Positions 37,647-50,126 of a stretch of 64,000 nucleotides of DNA are shown piece after piece (position 1 is the first letter of the stretch; each line of letters opens with the position of its first letter). The stretch spans positions 114,675,720 through 114,739,719 of the forward strand of contig CM030368.1 in assembly GCA_017893485.1 (NCBI GenBank), in the 5' to 3' direction. The position numbers and the translations under genes are program-made. Below the pieces are notes generated by a model that was not told where the DNA came from, searched no databases, and saw only the letters and a list, made by a program, of their open reading frames with translations. Origin of the DNA: Hemerocallis citrina (taxonomy: Eukaryota; Streptophyta; Magnoliopsida; Asparagales; Asphodelaceae).

Positions 37647-39699
37647 TCATGGTTTGTCACCCGAGATTCCTATCCCGTTATTCTATATATTCGAGTCGAC
37701 TAATTAACAGGAAAGTCTCTTCTTGAACTAGTTGTTTATTTTGTTCAAGATTTTTTTGATCTCTGCAAGTAGATCCAGTCCTTTATATTTGTACTGCTAC
37801 TTGAAATTCCGTTAAGTTTATTGAGGGTTTACACGAGCTAACCCGATATACTCTTAACATTATGCCTACATCTTTGATCTAAAACCTAGTCCTCCTTGAA
37901 TCTTGCATATGCACAATTACATGAAAAACAACTAGATCCATGTTATAGAATTGTTTGATGAACTGATTATGTTAGATTGAATTGAATTGATCAGTTGATT
38001 ACCATGCTTGTGAAATTGCATCTAAAAACTGAAATTATGCATGTTAAACATCTATTGGCATTTTGACTATTAATTAGCATGAACTATATGATTGTATGAT
38101 TAAATTATTGCCTATTCATATCAAAATAAATTCTGGAATGCTGTGTGTTTCTTTTTGTATCAGATTTTCGATCATGTTGCTGTTGTATTTTGAAATAACT
38201 TTCTGAATATGAATTATAGCCCCATGAATCTATTTTCTAGAACTTTTAACCGATCTAAATTCTGAGTTATAATCTGTTAGATATCATCATTTTAGTACAG
38301 CTATGTCAGAATTTCAGATTCACAAATTCATGCGTATCTTTCTGTTTCAGAATTTAATTAAACATGTTAAGAGTAAGGTAAAAATATGAAATAAATTTTG
38401 ATGAACCTAGACATGTGTAGGAACTATCCTGAATTTCTGTAGATTTAATTGATGAGTTTTCTGACATAAATCATATGTTTGAACAAAATTTATAACTTGC
38501 TGCCTAAACATAAAATCTGAAAAGCATAGAGTTTTCACCCTAGTTTATGTAGATTTTACATGTCGTATATATTTTTTCTGGAACCGGCAGAGAGACTAGT
38601 TTCTAGAACTTCTGACGGATCCAGATTTGCTTTTCTTTAGTAGTGGTAATCTATGTTTTTTTGTACAGCAACGTCATTCTGTCCAGATTATTTGATTTGT
38701 GCTTAATTAATATGTTTGCTTCTTGATTTGCCTGTAACGAGTAGAATTAGTCACACCTAGCATTATACAACATTGACACCTTCTTGCATGCTCACATAGG
38801 ATGAAATAAATGATAACAAGCCGGGGTAATATGGGATGACTTGGTTGTGAACAATCGAAAACTGTACTCGGTCGGGCCCTACTGCTTGTCTATACTGATG
38901 GCCATAAAATATTGATTGATAATCACTAACACTGAACATTAAACATTGATTACTGGGCCGAGTACACGAATCGTGAATTCACCATCAGTCTAAAGCGTAC
39001 ACTGTGTGCTTGCGCCGAACCTGTGGAATGGGACACAGTAGTACCTGCACTAGATAGGTTAATAAAATAATTAATAACCTGCAATTGACATCTCATGCTT
39101 GATCCCGTATACTGTCATCAATCTTGAACTTTATTTGAAACTATAAATTAAAAGCATGATTAAACATCGACCCTTGACATTATTGTTGTTCCTTGACTTT
39201 GCTATTTGACTTTGATTTCGTCCCTTTTCTTTTGATATATCACGTTCCTATTATTCTTTGTTTTCCCTCTACTTGCTGTCCATGACTTGCTCTAAGGACA
39301 TTATTTTCTTTATTTTTAGATCAAAAATTTACAGGTATTGGAGGAACAATATCAGAAGAAATTGGTGAGCAATGATTCTGGAAGATGGAGTCCAACAGAT
39401 TGCTTGAATTTTTTATTGCTAGACTTATTTTATTTTAACATTGTCTTGAAATTATACTTTGTTTTTGGGCTTATGTTCCCGGAGTTTATTTTTATCCCAG
39501 ATGTTGGATATTATTATTTGGATTATTTTATTTATTTTTGAAGTTGATCTTTGTTTATGTGATTATATCTTCTTGCTTGGTTGTGATTGTTCTTTTATAT
39601 TGTTGACTTAGTCTGGTACAGCTTATGGATGATGTTTACATCATTTGCTGGGCTTATGTTACATACTCGTATTCCGTATTTTGGGAAGCGGGCGTGACA
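37647..39699 (+). repeat. Plus-strand LTR 3' portion of the same clade
   Basis: Diverged LTR with modules near 38230 and 38600, core AACAAGCCGGGG (about 38816), stem GTACTCGG (38864-38871) with CCGAGTAC (38958-38965), hairpin 38997-39044, and tail GGGAAGCGGGCGTGACA at 39699. Its 5' start is not recognisable. No genes. Confidence 0.65.
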
Positions 39700-41768
39700 C
39701 ATATGCCATGCTTTGTATGCCATCTTAGTTTGGATTGTTTGCAATTAATCTATTTGATAAAATGCATAAAAAAACTTTTGTTTCACTGCTGTCCTATTTT
39801 TGTACAGTAATTTTAACCCTGTTAACATCAGTAAAATAAATAAATTTTTGAAATTGAATTTTAGGTTTCTTTTTATAGTTTTCAGAACTTTCTACGGATT
39901 TGAATTCTGGTTTTCGATGCATGAGTTATTGTTGTTTTACTGCAGTCATATCATATATTCCAGATTCTGAACTATATATATTCTGTATGAAATATTATTT
40001 AAAAACTAATATTAAATTTAGAACTTGAACTCTATATTTTGTTGAGTATGTTTAGACATGACTGGGATCAATTCCTGATTTTTGTGGAATTAATTAATGA
40101 ATTTTGTATCTCATCATGCTTAAGAACTCAATCGATATATTTTCAAACTGCGTGCTGTTCAGTAAAGAATTATGTTTTCAACTTGATTCTATTCGTTTGT
40201 GATGAAAACTTTGTGAATATAAACTGTAGAATGATTTGTCTATTTTATAACCCTTTTTACGGATCTGGATTTCGAATAGTATTTTGTGAATGATCTCTGT
40301 TTTGGTACTGCTGTGTCTGAACTTTCAGAATTGAGATTTTGGTGCATTCCTCTGTTTTCCCAATTTTATTGACTATACAATCTGCAATATAATTTGATGA
40401 TAATTTAAAGTTTAAGACTAGATATACTAGGGAATCTTTCAGATTTTTCTCAGATTTAATTATGATGATTTTAAACTCTTTTCATGCTTATAAACAAGAT
40501 TTTGCATTTTCTAGCTGAACATAACTTCTGTATTAAACACTATTTTTAACCATGTTTTTTTGGTTGATGTGTGACTTATGTATATGCGCTGGATTCGGCA
40601 GAGAGTCTAGTTTCCAGATTTTCTGACTGATCTAGATTCGCAGTTCTATAGCAACGAAAATCTCAAATTTGGTACAGTAGTGTCTTGTTGTCCAGTACTG
40701 GAAGTTTCGTTGTTTTGAATGTTATGAGTTGTTTTTATCATCCGTTATGTTTCCTATTCATCTTAGACTTATCGTTTGTTCTTGCCATGTCTTTAGCCTT
40801 ATTTGTGTTCGTTCATACCTATTTAAAAATAATAATAACTAATCAAGCCGGGGTTTAAGGGTAAGATCTAGTAATGGACAATATAGAAATACGTATTCAG
40901 AAGGGAACTCGTTTTCCCCACGGTTTACTGTAGTATCCACTGTTTATCTCTGGATGCATGAGGGCATGATCCATGACACTGTTTTCTATTACCGTTACTG
41001 TTACTATTTGTCTGAATATACTGCCCTGTAGGTTCCACTACGAAATCTTAAAACGAAAATGTTTGATGTGGCAACCATTTTGTGTATAATTTGGGCCGCA
41101 TGAAGTGCTACCAAGATAGTGATAAACATTAGACATAAGAAAAACTGTTTTCACTGTCACATTCTGTTACGGTTACTGTTGACTTCACTGTTACTGTTAT
41201 TACTACTATTTATTGTTATCCAGCTATCTCTGTTATCTGTAAACTGTCATCCTTTTTTGCTTATCTCAATGTCAGTACTTTTTGCTTTGCTTTAGTTTTT
41301 CCCTTTCCTTTTTCTTGCTTATACTGCTTGTGGCCCGAAACTTGCATCTAACGGGCATTATGTTTTCCTGTCTTCCCTTTTTCCTTGTAATTGTCATATG
41401 AGAAGGTTTTGGTGATCGTTTGCCTACTGGAGTTGGTGAGCAAAAGTTTTGAATTGCGCATTAGAAAATTTGCTTAGATGTTTTGTTTTGAACTATTTTA
41501 TTCATGTACTGTATTGAGACTTGTATTGGGCTTGTAGTCCCATGATATTATTTTGTTTCAGATCTCGTATTTGTTTACGATATTCATTATTGTTGCGAAT
41601 AAATACTTTTGAGTTATAATTGTTTATGCATGCCTGGTTGAGTATATTTTTATATTTACTGTTGTGATGAGTCAAGTAGATCCGTACAGCTTGTGGATGG
41701 TGAAAACTATTCGCTGGGCTTAGTTACATATAGTATTCTGTATTCCTTTTGGGAAGCGGGGCGTGACA
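39700..41768 (+). repeat. 5' LTR of element B (lacks the first ~1.1 kb)
   Basis: Colinear with 57151-59242 of the 3' LTR. Starts abruptly after the previous LTR end and finishes GGGGCGTGACA. Contains stem arms TATTCAGA (40894-40901) and TCTGAATA (41011-41018), and hairpin 41068-41111. Confidence 0.85.
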
Positions 41769-41778
41769 AGGTTTTGAG

Positions 41779-41790
41779 TGGTATCAAGGC
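41779..41790 (+). promoter_or_regulatory. Primer-binding site of element B (initiator tRNA-Met, degenerate)
   Basis: TGGTATCAAGGC, close to TGGTATCAGAGC, ten bases after the LTR end. Confidence 0.75.
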
Positions 41791-42442
41791 CTTAGGTTTG
41801 GCTAATGTGTTAGTTTGACTAATACATTAGACAGGCTTGACTCGATCAGGATTTACTTAACTACCAACAGGCCATGCGCTACACAAAGAATTATTAATCA
41901 ACTTGATCTGAATGCTAATTGTTTTGGGTTTTGTGCAGACTATGTCTCGTTGGAATGCTTTGACTTCTCGCTCGCAAGAGACCGTCCTGAGTTGGTAGCT
42001 GTAACTCAGGTGTTCCAGCGGATTGCTTAGATGCAACAGGAGCATGGCGAACTAGTTAAGGTCAGTTTGGAGGCCGCTAACCGGAATGCTGTTCCGACCC
42101 CCATTGTGCCTGCCCCTGTAGTTTTGCCCCCTCATCTGGGTATCGTTGCTGATTTCATGAGGTTGCACCCAGATAATTTCGCTAGTACTGAGACGCCACT
42201 CGAGGCTGAGCAGTGGCTGATACGGACAGAGAGTCTACTACAGGCAGCTGGTCGCCGATACGGACCGTGTGGATGTGGCATGCGTCCAGTTAGTGGATTT
42301 GGCCCACTTCTGGTGGAGGGCAGAATCCAAGAGGCTAGTGCGGCCTATTTCTTGGGCCACTTTCGCTCAGAACTTCCTGGAGAAATTCTTCCCCCGCATA
42401 ACCCAGGTAGAAATGGAGCATCAGTTTCTTGCCCTGAAGCAG

Positions 42443-42544
42443 GTTGGTTGGTTGGTTGTCTGGTTAATTTATTAGTACCGTGTTTTGAGATTTTGTTACA
42501 TATTATATATGTAGTATTGTAACACCAAGTTTTTCTTGGAACAG
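42443..42544 (+). other. Intron 1 in gag of element B (102 bp)
   Basis: GTTGGTTGG...TTGGAACAG. Removal joins ALKQ to CFRSVDE and keeps frame; same position as 221-299. Confidence 0.72.
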
Positions 42545-43162
42545 TGCTTTAGATCCGTGGACGAGTAAGCCGCGGAGTTCACCAGGCTTAGCCGCTTCGC
42601 TACCACCTTGGTGGCGAATGAGGAGGATCGTGCTCAGAGGTTCCTTTTGGGTCTTGATCAGGGTATTTAGGTGCACTTGGTCGCCCATCGTCTCCGTACC
42701 TATGCGGATGCCTTGGAAGCAGCTCGAGCGACAAAGCAGACTCGAGCTCGAGAGACCTCTTCTCAGCGGGTTGTGCAGTACCCCGCTGCTGTTGCTACCA
42801 GGCCTACTGGAAGTTCGATCAGGAGGTCAGCTCAGGTCCTTGTCGTCAGGATAGCTCCCTACCGTCCAGCTCCTCCACGAAGGGATGTTGTTTGCGACTT
42901 TTGCCAGACCCCTGGGCATTTGCACAAGGATTGCTGGAAGGCCAACCGCCGATGTCTCGGTTGTGGTGTTGCCGACCACTTGGTTCGAGATTGTCCTCGG
43001 AGAAGGCTCGACTTGGCCGCAGTCATGCTAATCCGTTGTCAGGGCAGACCGCCACTTCCCCCTCAACGTCAGATCATCGGTCAGAGGACCACTGCTCCAG
43101 GAGAGGTCAGGCTTTCAACTTGACAGCAGAGGAAGATGAGACCGTGGAAGAAGTGGTTGCAG

Positions 43163-43326
43163 GTATTCTTTTATGTTTTCTTTTGTCGTTCTGTTATTTA
43201 TTCCTTGTTTTATTTATTTATTTGCATCTTTCCTTTCATGTTGCCTTCTTGCACCATTTTCCATATTTTTGGTTATCTTTCATCCTTCATCTGTTCATCT
43301 TTTCCCTTATTTTGGCTCTATCTTAG
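43163..43326 (+). other. Intron 2 at the gag-protease join of element B (164 bp)
   Basis: GTATTCTTTT...TATCTTAG, T-rich. Splicing gives VVAG-VILVHSVPAHVLFDFGATHSF with frame kept; same position as 916-1066. Confidence 0.75.
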
Positions 43327-46300
43327 GTGTTATTCTTGTTCATTCTGTTCCTGCTCATGTTCTTTTTGATTTTGGGGCAACTCATTCCTTCGTCTCCTCT
43401 CTCTTTGTGGATCGGCATCAGTTGGAGTGCAGTGTGATGCCAGTAGCTTGGAACATCACAACAGGTGGCGGTGTTATCGTCTGTTCCCGAGAGTATAAGC
43501 AGAGTCCCGTGGTGATTGGAAGTATTGATTTCAGAGCAGATCTGAATGTGATCGGCAATTCAGGGTTTGATGTGATTCTCGGCATGGATTGGCTAGGAGA
43601 GTCCCATGCTATCATTGATTGCTGAGCGAAAAAGGTTATTTTCAGGATGCCAGGCCATGCAGAGTTTGAGTTCCATGCTGGGGAGTCACCCCTTGGGCAT
43701 GGTAAGGAAGTGGTTGACGATGCAAGTTGTACAAGGGAGTTGCACACAGGCTGTGAGGTTGCACCTCTTGTAGTGCAGGAATTTCTGGATGTGTTTCTAA
43801 AGGAGCTTCCTGGATAACCCCCGGATAAGGAGGTGGAATTCGGTATTAAGGTTCAGCCAGGTACTGCACCGATATCGATGTGTTCCTACCGGATGGCACA
43901 AGTTGAGCTAGCAGAGCTGAAGGTGCAGGTACTGCACCGATATCAAAGAGTCCCTACTTGATTACTGGATTTGGGTTTCATCAGGCCCAGTGTGTCCCTA
44001 TGGGGCGCTCCTATCTTGTTTGCCAGCAAGAAGGACGAGAGTCATCGTCTGTGCACAGATTGCCGTGAGCTGAACAGTGTTATAGTGAAGAACCGGTATC
44101 TGCTACCCATGATCGATGACTTGTTTGATCAGCTGGGTGGAGCTGTTGTCTTTTTGAAGTTGGACCTTCGCTTTGGCTATCTAAACCAGATACGAGCACT
44201 ATGAGTTCCTAGTGATGCCTTTCGGAGTCACGAATGTGCCAGCAGTATTCATGAGTCTGATGAACGAGTTTTCTCTCCATTTCTCGACAGATTCATGGTG
44301 GTCTTCATAGATGACATTCTGGTGTATTCTCAGAATCAGAAGGATCATGCTGATCATCTGAGGTTGGTTCTACAGACCTTGAAGGAGAATCAACTCTGTG
44401 GAAAACTCAGCAAGTGTGAGTTCTGGCTTGATCGAGTTACCTTTTTGGGGTACATTATCTCAGGTGATGGTACTTCTGTCGATCCGACCAAGATTTCTGC
44501 GGTCAAGGATTGGCCTGTTCCTAAGTTAGATTCGGAAATGAAAAGTTTCCTTGGTTTTGCCAGGTATTATCGGAAGTTCATCCAAGACTTTTTGAAGATA
44601 GCTGGTCCGTTGACTAAGCTGACTGGAAAATATCATAAGTTCGTCTGGGATGGAGCTTGCAGTGGAGCTTTTGTAGAGTTGAAGAGCCGGTTAATGTCAG
44701 CTCCAGTGTTGACTATTCCAGATGGTTCGGGTGGTTTTGTGGTTCACTGTGACGCTTCTAGCAAGGGCCTAGGTGCAGTGTTGATGCAGAAGGGTCGAGT
44801 TGTTGCTTATGCATCCAGATAGTTGAGGTCGCATAAGAAGAACTACCCTACCCATGATTTGGAGTTGGCTGCGGTGATCTTTTCTTTGAAGTTGTGGAGA
44901 CACTATCTGCTTCGTCACCGAGTGGAAATCTTTACTGACCACGAAAGTCTCAAGTATGTATTCACTCATAAGGAACTGAACATGAGGCAGAGGCGATGGT
45001 TGGAGTTGATGGCTCAGACTATGACATCAGTTTGCAATACCATCCTGGTAACGTGAACTTAGTGCCGGATGCTTTAAGTATGAGACCAGTCGCCATGTTC
45101 CTAACTCAGCAGAGAGAGCTTGTTGAGCAGATGAAGAGGTTGGATTTGGATGTGATCTTGCCAGGTTCTAATCGGAGTTGCATGATAATTCAGTTGCAGT
45201 CACCTTTTGTTGAGCATATTAAAGAGGCTCAGGCATGTGATGAACAATTGCAAGGGTTCAGAGCCGAAGTTGAAGTAGGTACGAGGACCGATATGGTTAC
45301 TCAGATGGATCTATGTTCTAGGTCTGGATTGTGTGTTCCGAAAGGCGAGGTTCGTCAAAAGTTGCTTGATGAAGCCCACCAATCGTCGTACTCTATTCAT
45401 CCTGGTGGTATGAAGATGTACCGGAACATAAAGCTTCACTTTTGGTGGCATGGTATGAAGAGGGCCATGGCAAGATTTGTGTCGCAGTGCATGATCTGCC
45501 AGTAGGTGAAGGCAGAGCATCAGAGGACCGTCGGACTTCTTCAGCCTCTTCCCATTTCGGAGTGGAAGTAGGAGCATATTACCATGAATTTTGTGACCGC
45601 TTTGCCAAGGAGTCCTAAGGGTCACAACATCATTTGAGTGATTGTGGATAGGTTGACCAAGAGTGCTCACTTCGTTCCCTTCAAAGTTGGACAGTCTACT
45701 GAGAGCCTAGCTGAGAAGTACTTGCAAGATATTGTTAGACTTCATGGGGTTCCAGTTAGTATTGTATCCGACAGGGATACGAGGTTCAGGTCACAGTTTT
45801 GGGAGAGTCTTCAAAGTAGTCTGAGGAGTAAGTTGAAGTACAGCACGGCTTTTCATCCTCAGACAGATGGACAGTCAGAGAGGACCATCTAGACTCTAGA
45901 GGACATGTTGAGGTCTTGTGTGCTGCAATTTGGAGGTTCTTGGGAGGACCACTTGCATCTCGTAGAGTTCTCGTACAATAACAACTTTCAGGCCAGTCTT
46001 AAAGCTGCTCCATTCGAGGCACATTATGGTCATAAGTGTCGGTCGCTAGTGTGCTGAGATGAAATTGGCGAGAGGAAGTTGTTGGGCCCGGAGTTGATCA
46101 CCGGGATGGTGGATGCAGTGATTCAGATCAGGAAGCATCTTCAAGCCGTGCAAGACAAACAAAAGAGATGGGTTGATGTTCATCGGAGAGCCTTGGAGTT
46201 TGGGGTGGGAAACCATGTTTTCCTTAAGGTATCGCCGTGGCAAGGTGTCATTCGTTTTGGTGGTGGAGGCAAGTTGAGCCTTAAGTTCATCGGACCGTTT

Positions 46301-46479
46301 GACATCGTGGAACGAGTAGGCAAGGTGACCTATCATCTTGCATTGTGAGCTGACTTGGGAGCTGGAGGAGGATATCCAGCGGAGGTTTTCCTCATTTGTT
46401 TGTGTAGCACTTGTTTTGTTGTTTTTGCTTTGTTGTCATTTTCGTTTCTTTTTGGGGTTACCCTATGTACTTCTTGTTG

Positions 46480-46520
46480 AATTTCGAGGACAAAATTGTT
46501 CTTTTTAGGTAGGTAGGATT
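46480..46520 (+). promoter_or_regulatory. Palindromic motif and polypurine tract of element B
   Basis: AATTTCGAGGACAAAATT (46480-46497), then AGGTAGGTAGGATT before the LTR start at 46521. Confidence 0.7.
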
Positions 46521-47503
46521 TGTAACCCCTATTACTCATTTTTTTTATTTTTATTTGTATTTAATTAAATTCATGGGTATTTTATTTTATTTCTGATTTT
46601 GTTGATTTTCATCCCTTTCAATTGTATGTTGTTGTTCTCCTTGATTCATTTCTGTTGATTCAGCCTTTATTTTCTCATTCTTTTGATCTACAAATTTGTT
46701 CTTGATCTTGCTTATTGTTTAAACCTATTTCATGGCCTATTGTCTCTTATTGGACTCTTTTCTTCCTATTTGATTCTACCCATAAACCCTACAACCCTAT
46801 TCTTTTATTGAGTCCTATCCTATTTAACCCAATAACCCTACCTACTTCTAAACCCTACAAATATTCATTGTGTACAACTTATACCCTAACCCTAAACCTA
46901 ATTACTCTCTCTCCAGCCATCCCCTACCCTCTCTCTCCCGATCCCTTAACTGCCCGTCGCCTGCCCGCTGTCGTCGTCTCGATCCCTGACGCTGGCAACC
47001 CTGACCCCGACACCCTGCTCCTCCCTCATCCCCGTGCACCCTTGACAGCCCTGACACCCAAACCCCCTATCTGCAACCCCCAGCACCTAAGCCCTAGCAC
47101 CCCAGCCCCTCCGTCGCATTGCTGTGCCGAGCACTGACGCTCGTTGCTGAGTTGCCGCTGGCTGCTGCTAGCTGCTATCGATGCTATTGCTGTTGCTGCC
47201 GTTGTTTGTTACTGCCCTTGTGTCTGCATGTGATAGCACGTGCACTGCCGTGTTTCATGTTGGTGTTGGTTCGTGCCATCTCTCGTTCGTATGTTCATGT
47301 TCGTGTGTCGAGATTGGTTCCTGTTATTCTGTTCTTCATCTTCATCGTCGGTTTCAGGCAAATAGCTTGTATGTAATTTTCTTTGTCATACAAGTTAAAT
47401 AACGTATGTAGTCTCGCATCAAATTGTTAGTACCCTCATGATGACCATATTTTGTTAGTTGATCTGTTCCTTCATCTCTTGATCATGAGTAGTTCATAGT
47501 AGT

Positions 47504-48267
47504 TGATGCGGTTTATTTCTGGGAGACGTGTGGATGCACCAGGTGTGAGTTCGGACTCGATTTGTATTTGAAGGAGAATGCTGCTCGTCTGCCGACCCTT
47601 GACTGACCGGGTGGAACTCGTGGCGACCTCGGGGTGGTTCGGAGATCTGGGCTCGGATCAGAGGATTCGGATCCGAGGTCTTGTGTACCTGCAGACGGTC
47701 CTGAAACACCGGGGTTTGTCCCGGTGGCGGACCCTCCGACGATCTAGTCAGTCTCTGTGAGAGAGTAGCAATAACTAGGAGAATTTAAGTGGCAAAAGAT
47801 TGATTACCTGAAAAGGTGGGTGAGGGTCTAGTATTTATAGAGAATCCCAACCGGGTTTAGATCCGCTTGGGGGCCGGGTCTGAACCCGAAAGCCCATGGG
47901 CCTGTCGTGGCAGAAGGCCCAGGGGGTTTAGGGCTGACGTGGCAATACCAGGAGTGGTATAGAGCTGACATGGCTGATCGTGGGTCTTCTGTGCTTCTGG
48001 GAGAATCGGAGGGCCTAAGCTGTGCCAGGTCAACCCCCTGCTTCGCCAGAGAGGGGGGGGACGGCTCATGGGGCTGTCACGGGTCGGAGACCGAGGACAA
48101 CTGAGGCTCGTCGGATACGAGGAGTCCGGCTCTGGGGGGTGCACTTGAGGTTCGGCGCCGAGCCTGTGATGGTTCGAAGCCGAGCTAGATTTGCTATTTT
48201 TACCTTTCTTGAGTGAGAGTTGTCTTGGGCCCTGGTTGGGCCCGCAGGCCATTTTTACACTACCACA
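47504..48267 (-). repeat. 3' LTR of element D
   Basis: 764 bp. Minus-strand TATA box CTATAAATAC (complement at 47831-47840). Differs from the other LTR by about five or six substitutions and two G-run length changes counted by eye. Confidence 0.9.
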
Positions 48268-48290
48268 CAGGCCCCCCACTCCTGCGGGGG
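48268..48290 (-). promoter_or_regulatory. Polypurine tract of element D
   Basis: On the minus strand AGGAGTGGGGGGCCTG lies directly upstream of the 3' LTR start TGTGGTAG. Confidence 0.7.
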
Positions 48291-48359
48291 TGTGGGAGCT
48301 AGCCAGGGAGGAGTGTTCATGGTCGTGGAAATGGGATGGCAAATCGTTGAATCTTCCGG

Positions 48360-49075
48360 AGGAGAGTACCCTGGTGCTCGACCCAACCTCGAAATGACGA
48401 GGGATTACGTGTCGACAAGGGTGATGAGAGCTGTTGTTTCTTCCTGAGAAGAGTACCCTGGTGCCAGACCGAACCTCGTGATGACGAGGGTTTATGTGTC
48501 GGCAAGGGTGATGGCAAGCCGTTGCTTCTTCCTGAGAAGAGTACCCTGGTGCCAGACCGAACCTCGTGATGAGGAGAGATTATGGGTCGGTAAGGGTGAT
48601 GGCGAGCCGGTGATTCTTCTTGAGAAGAAGGCCCTGGTGCTCGACCGAACCTCGAGATGACGAGGGATTATGTGTCGGCAAGGGTGATGGCAAGCCGTTG
48701 CTTCTTCCTGAGAAGAGTACCCTGGTGCCAGACCGAACCTCGTGATGAGGAGAGATTATGGGTCGGTAAGGGTGATGGCGAGCCGGTGATTCTTCCTAAG
48801 AAGAAGGCCCTGGTGCTCGACCGCACCTCGAGATGACGAGGGATTATGTGTCGGCAAGGGTGATGGCGAGCCGTTGTTTCTTCCTGAGAAGAGTACCCTG
48901 GTGCACGACCGCACCTCGAGATGACGAGGGATTATGTGTCGGCAAGGGTGATGGCGAGCTGGTGATTCTTCCTAAGAAGAAGGCCCTGGTGCTCGACCGC
49001 ACCTCGAGATGACGAGGGATTATGTGTCGGCAAGGGTGATGGGGAGCCGGTGATTCTTCCCGAGAGGAAGGTTTG
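48360..49075. repeat. 87-bp minisatellite, about eight units, in the 3' UTR of element D
   Basis: Units begin near 48361, 48448, 48534, 48621, 48709, 48797, 48885 and 48972. Two subtypes (GAAGAGTACCCTGG and GAAGAAGGCCCTGG) alternate through most of the array, giving a ~175-bp higher-order step. Each unit holds a small palindrome such as CCTCGAGATGACGAGG. Tandem 3' UTR repeats are known in Retand and Ogre elements. Confidence 0.88.
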
Positions 49076-49244
49076 AACCGTGTGGTCTGTCGCTTTAGCG
49101 GAGTCTTGATGGTGCTTCCGGGATTCGTGTGATGGTCCATTTTTCTAGGGGCATTGAATGACGCTGCCAGCCTGGACGTAGGTGGCGCATGGGCTTCCGT
49201 AGATTGGCTTTCCCAATGTCATAAAGGCGGGTCTTGGGGGAGGC

Positions 49245-49963
49245 TATAAATACCTCTCCCTCCCCTAGCGGGTTTGATCACAGCAAGGGTGGTTCAATGG
49301 CCACCTGAGGTGCCTGCTTCGGCGGGCGTCTCTCTTCTAGAAAACTTTGTTGGGGCGCCAAGGGGCCTCGAATTGGTGGCGACTCTGCCGTCTGGATCCT
49401 TTCTCGGGTCAGACGACTTTCATACGGATGTCTGGTCCGAGAAAGATCGGGACGGGAGGGGCATCCATCGTGTCCTGGCCCTGGGGGTGAAGAGTCTCAG
49501 ATATGCGGATCGATCTTTATTCTTGGTAAGGTTCTAGGTGATGGTGGCTTTTCTCCCACCCTCGAACAATTCGGGGTTTCGGTCGACGAGGCCTTAAGTC
49601 CCGATCTGTTCGAGGGTGAGAGAGGAGCCGACCGAGCTCTGGAACCTGGGGCGCAGACGGTGGTGGCTTTCCTGCCACCCGGGAACGATTTGGGGTTTTC
49701 GGCTGCCGAGGCTGTAAGCCCCAAGTTGTTCGCGGGTGAGAGGGGAGCCGGCCGAGTCCTGTAGCCTTAAGTCTTTAACAAAATTTTTTTTCGCTGAGCA
49801 CTTCATCCGGCCCAACCCCTGTGTCTGGTTGCCAGCCTGGCACTGGATGACGTCAGAAGCCCATGTTTCGAGGACGTGGCACGGTTTTCTAGGCGGCCGC
49901 TACACGCCAATCGGTGAACAGTAATTGCAGAAATCGAGGAGTCGTTTCTCCCCTCTATAAATG
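49245..49963 (+). promoter_or_regulatory. Putative promoter region of the antisense ORF of element D
   Basis: Two TATA boxes on the plus strand, TATAAATA (49245-49252) and TATAAATG (49956-49963), upstream of the additional ORF. Between them lie two diverged ~125-bp repeats (about 49540-49640 and 49664-49765). Promoter activity is inferred. Confidence 0.5.
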
Positions 49964-50126
49964 TTCCCCCCTCTCCTCCTATCATCCACTTCTCATTTCG
50001 CCTCATTCTCTTTCTAACAGATCTCCCAATCACCTCAGTCTTCGTTCCTGCCCTTCGCTGTACCAAGTTCGCTCTTCCGAGGCGACCCCCGGTTTGTTGG
50101 TAAGTTTGTTTTTAGTTTAGGCACAG

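Larger units (their letters stand above)
41942..46407 (+). pseudogene. Element B: decayed gag-pol, Del/Tekay-like
   Basis: Most complete polyprotein in the window. Gag from about ATG 41942 (early frameshift, then open to 42440), retrotransposon-gag core ending ITQVEMEHQFLALKQ; two CCHC knuckles (about 42888-42990, CDFC..GH..C and CLGC..DH..C); protease (about 43327-43760, DFGATHSFVSSLF, where the usual S of DSGA is F); RT (about 43930-44600, FIDDILVYS at 44301-44330); RNase H (about 44730-45090); integrase finger (45350-45505) and core (about 45560-46050); C-terminal tail. Introns at 42443-42544 and 43163-43326. Broken by frameshifts, a deletion within RT near 44180, stops often at former CAG codons, and loss of about 200 bp between LAL and WELEED near 46348. 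Confidence 0.93.

Noticed and set aside
47857..48342. Minus-strand 161-codon frame in the D LTR
   Set aside because: Covers the LTR end and the polypurine tract; the other LTR has the frame broken by a G-run length change.
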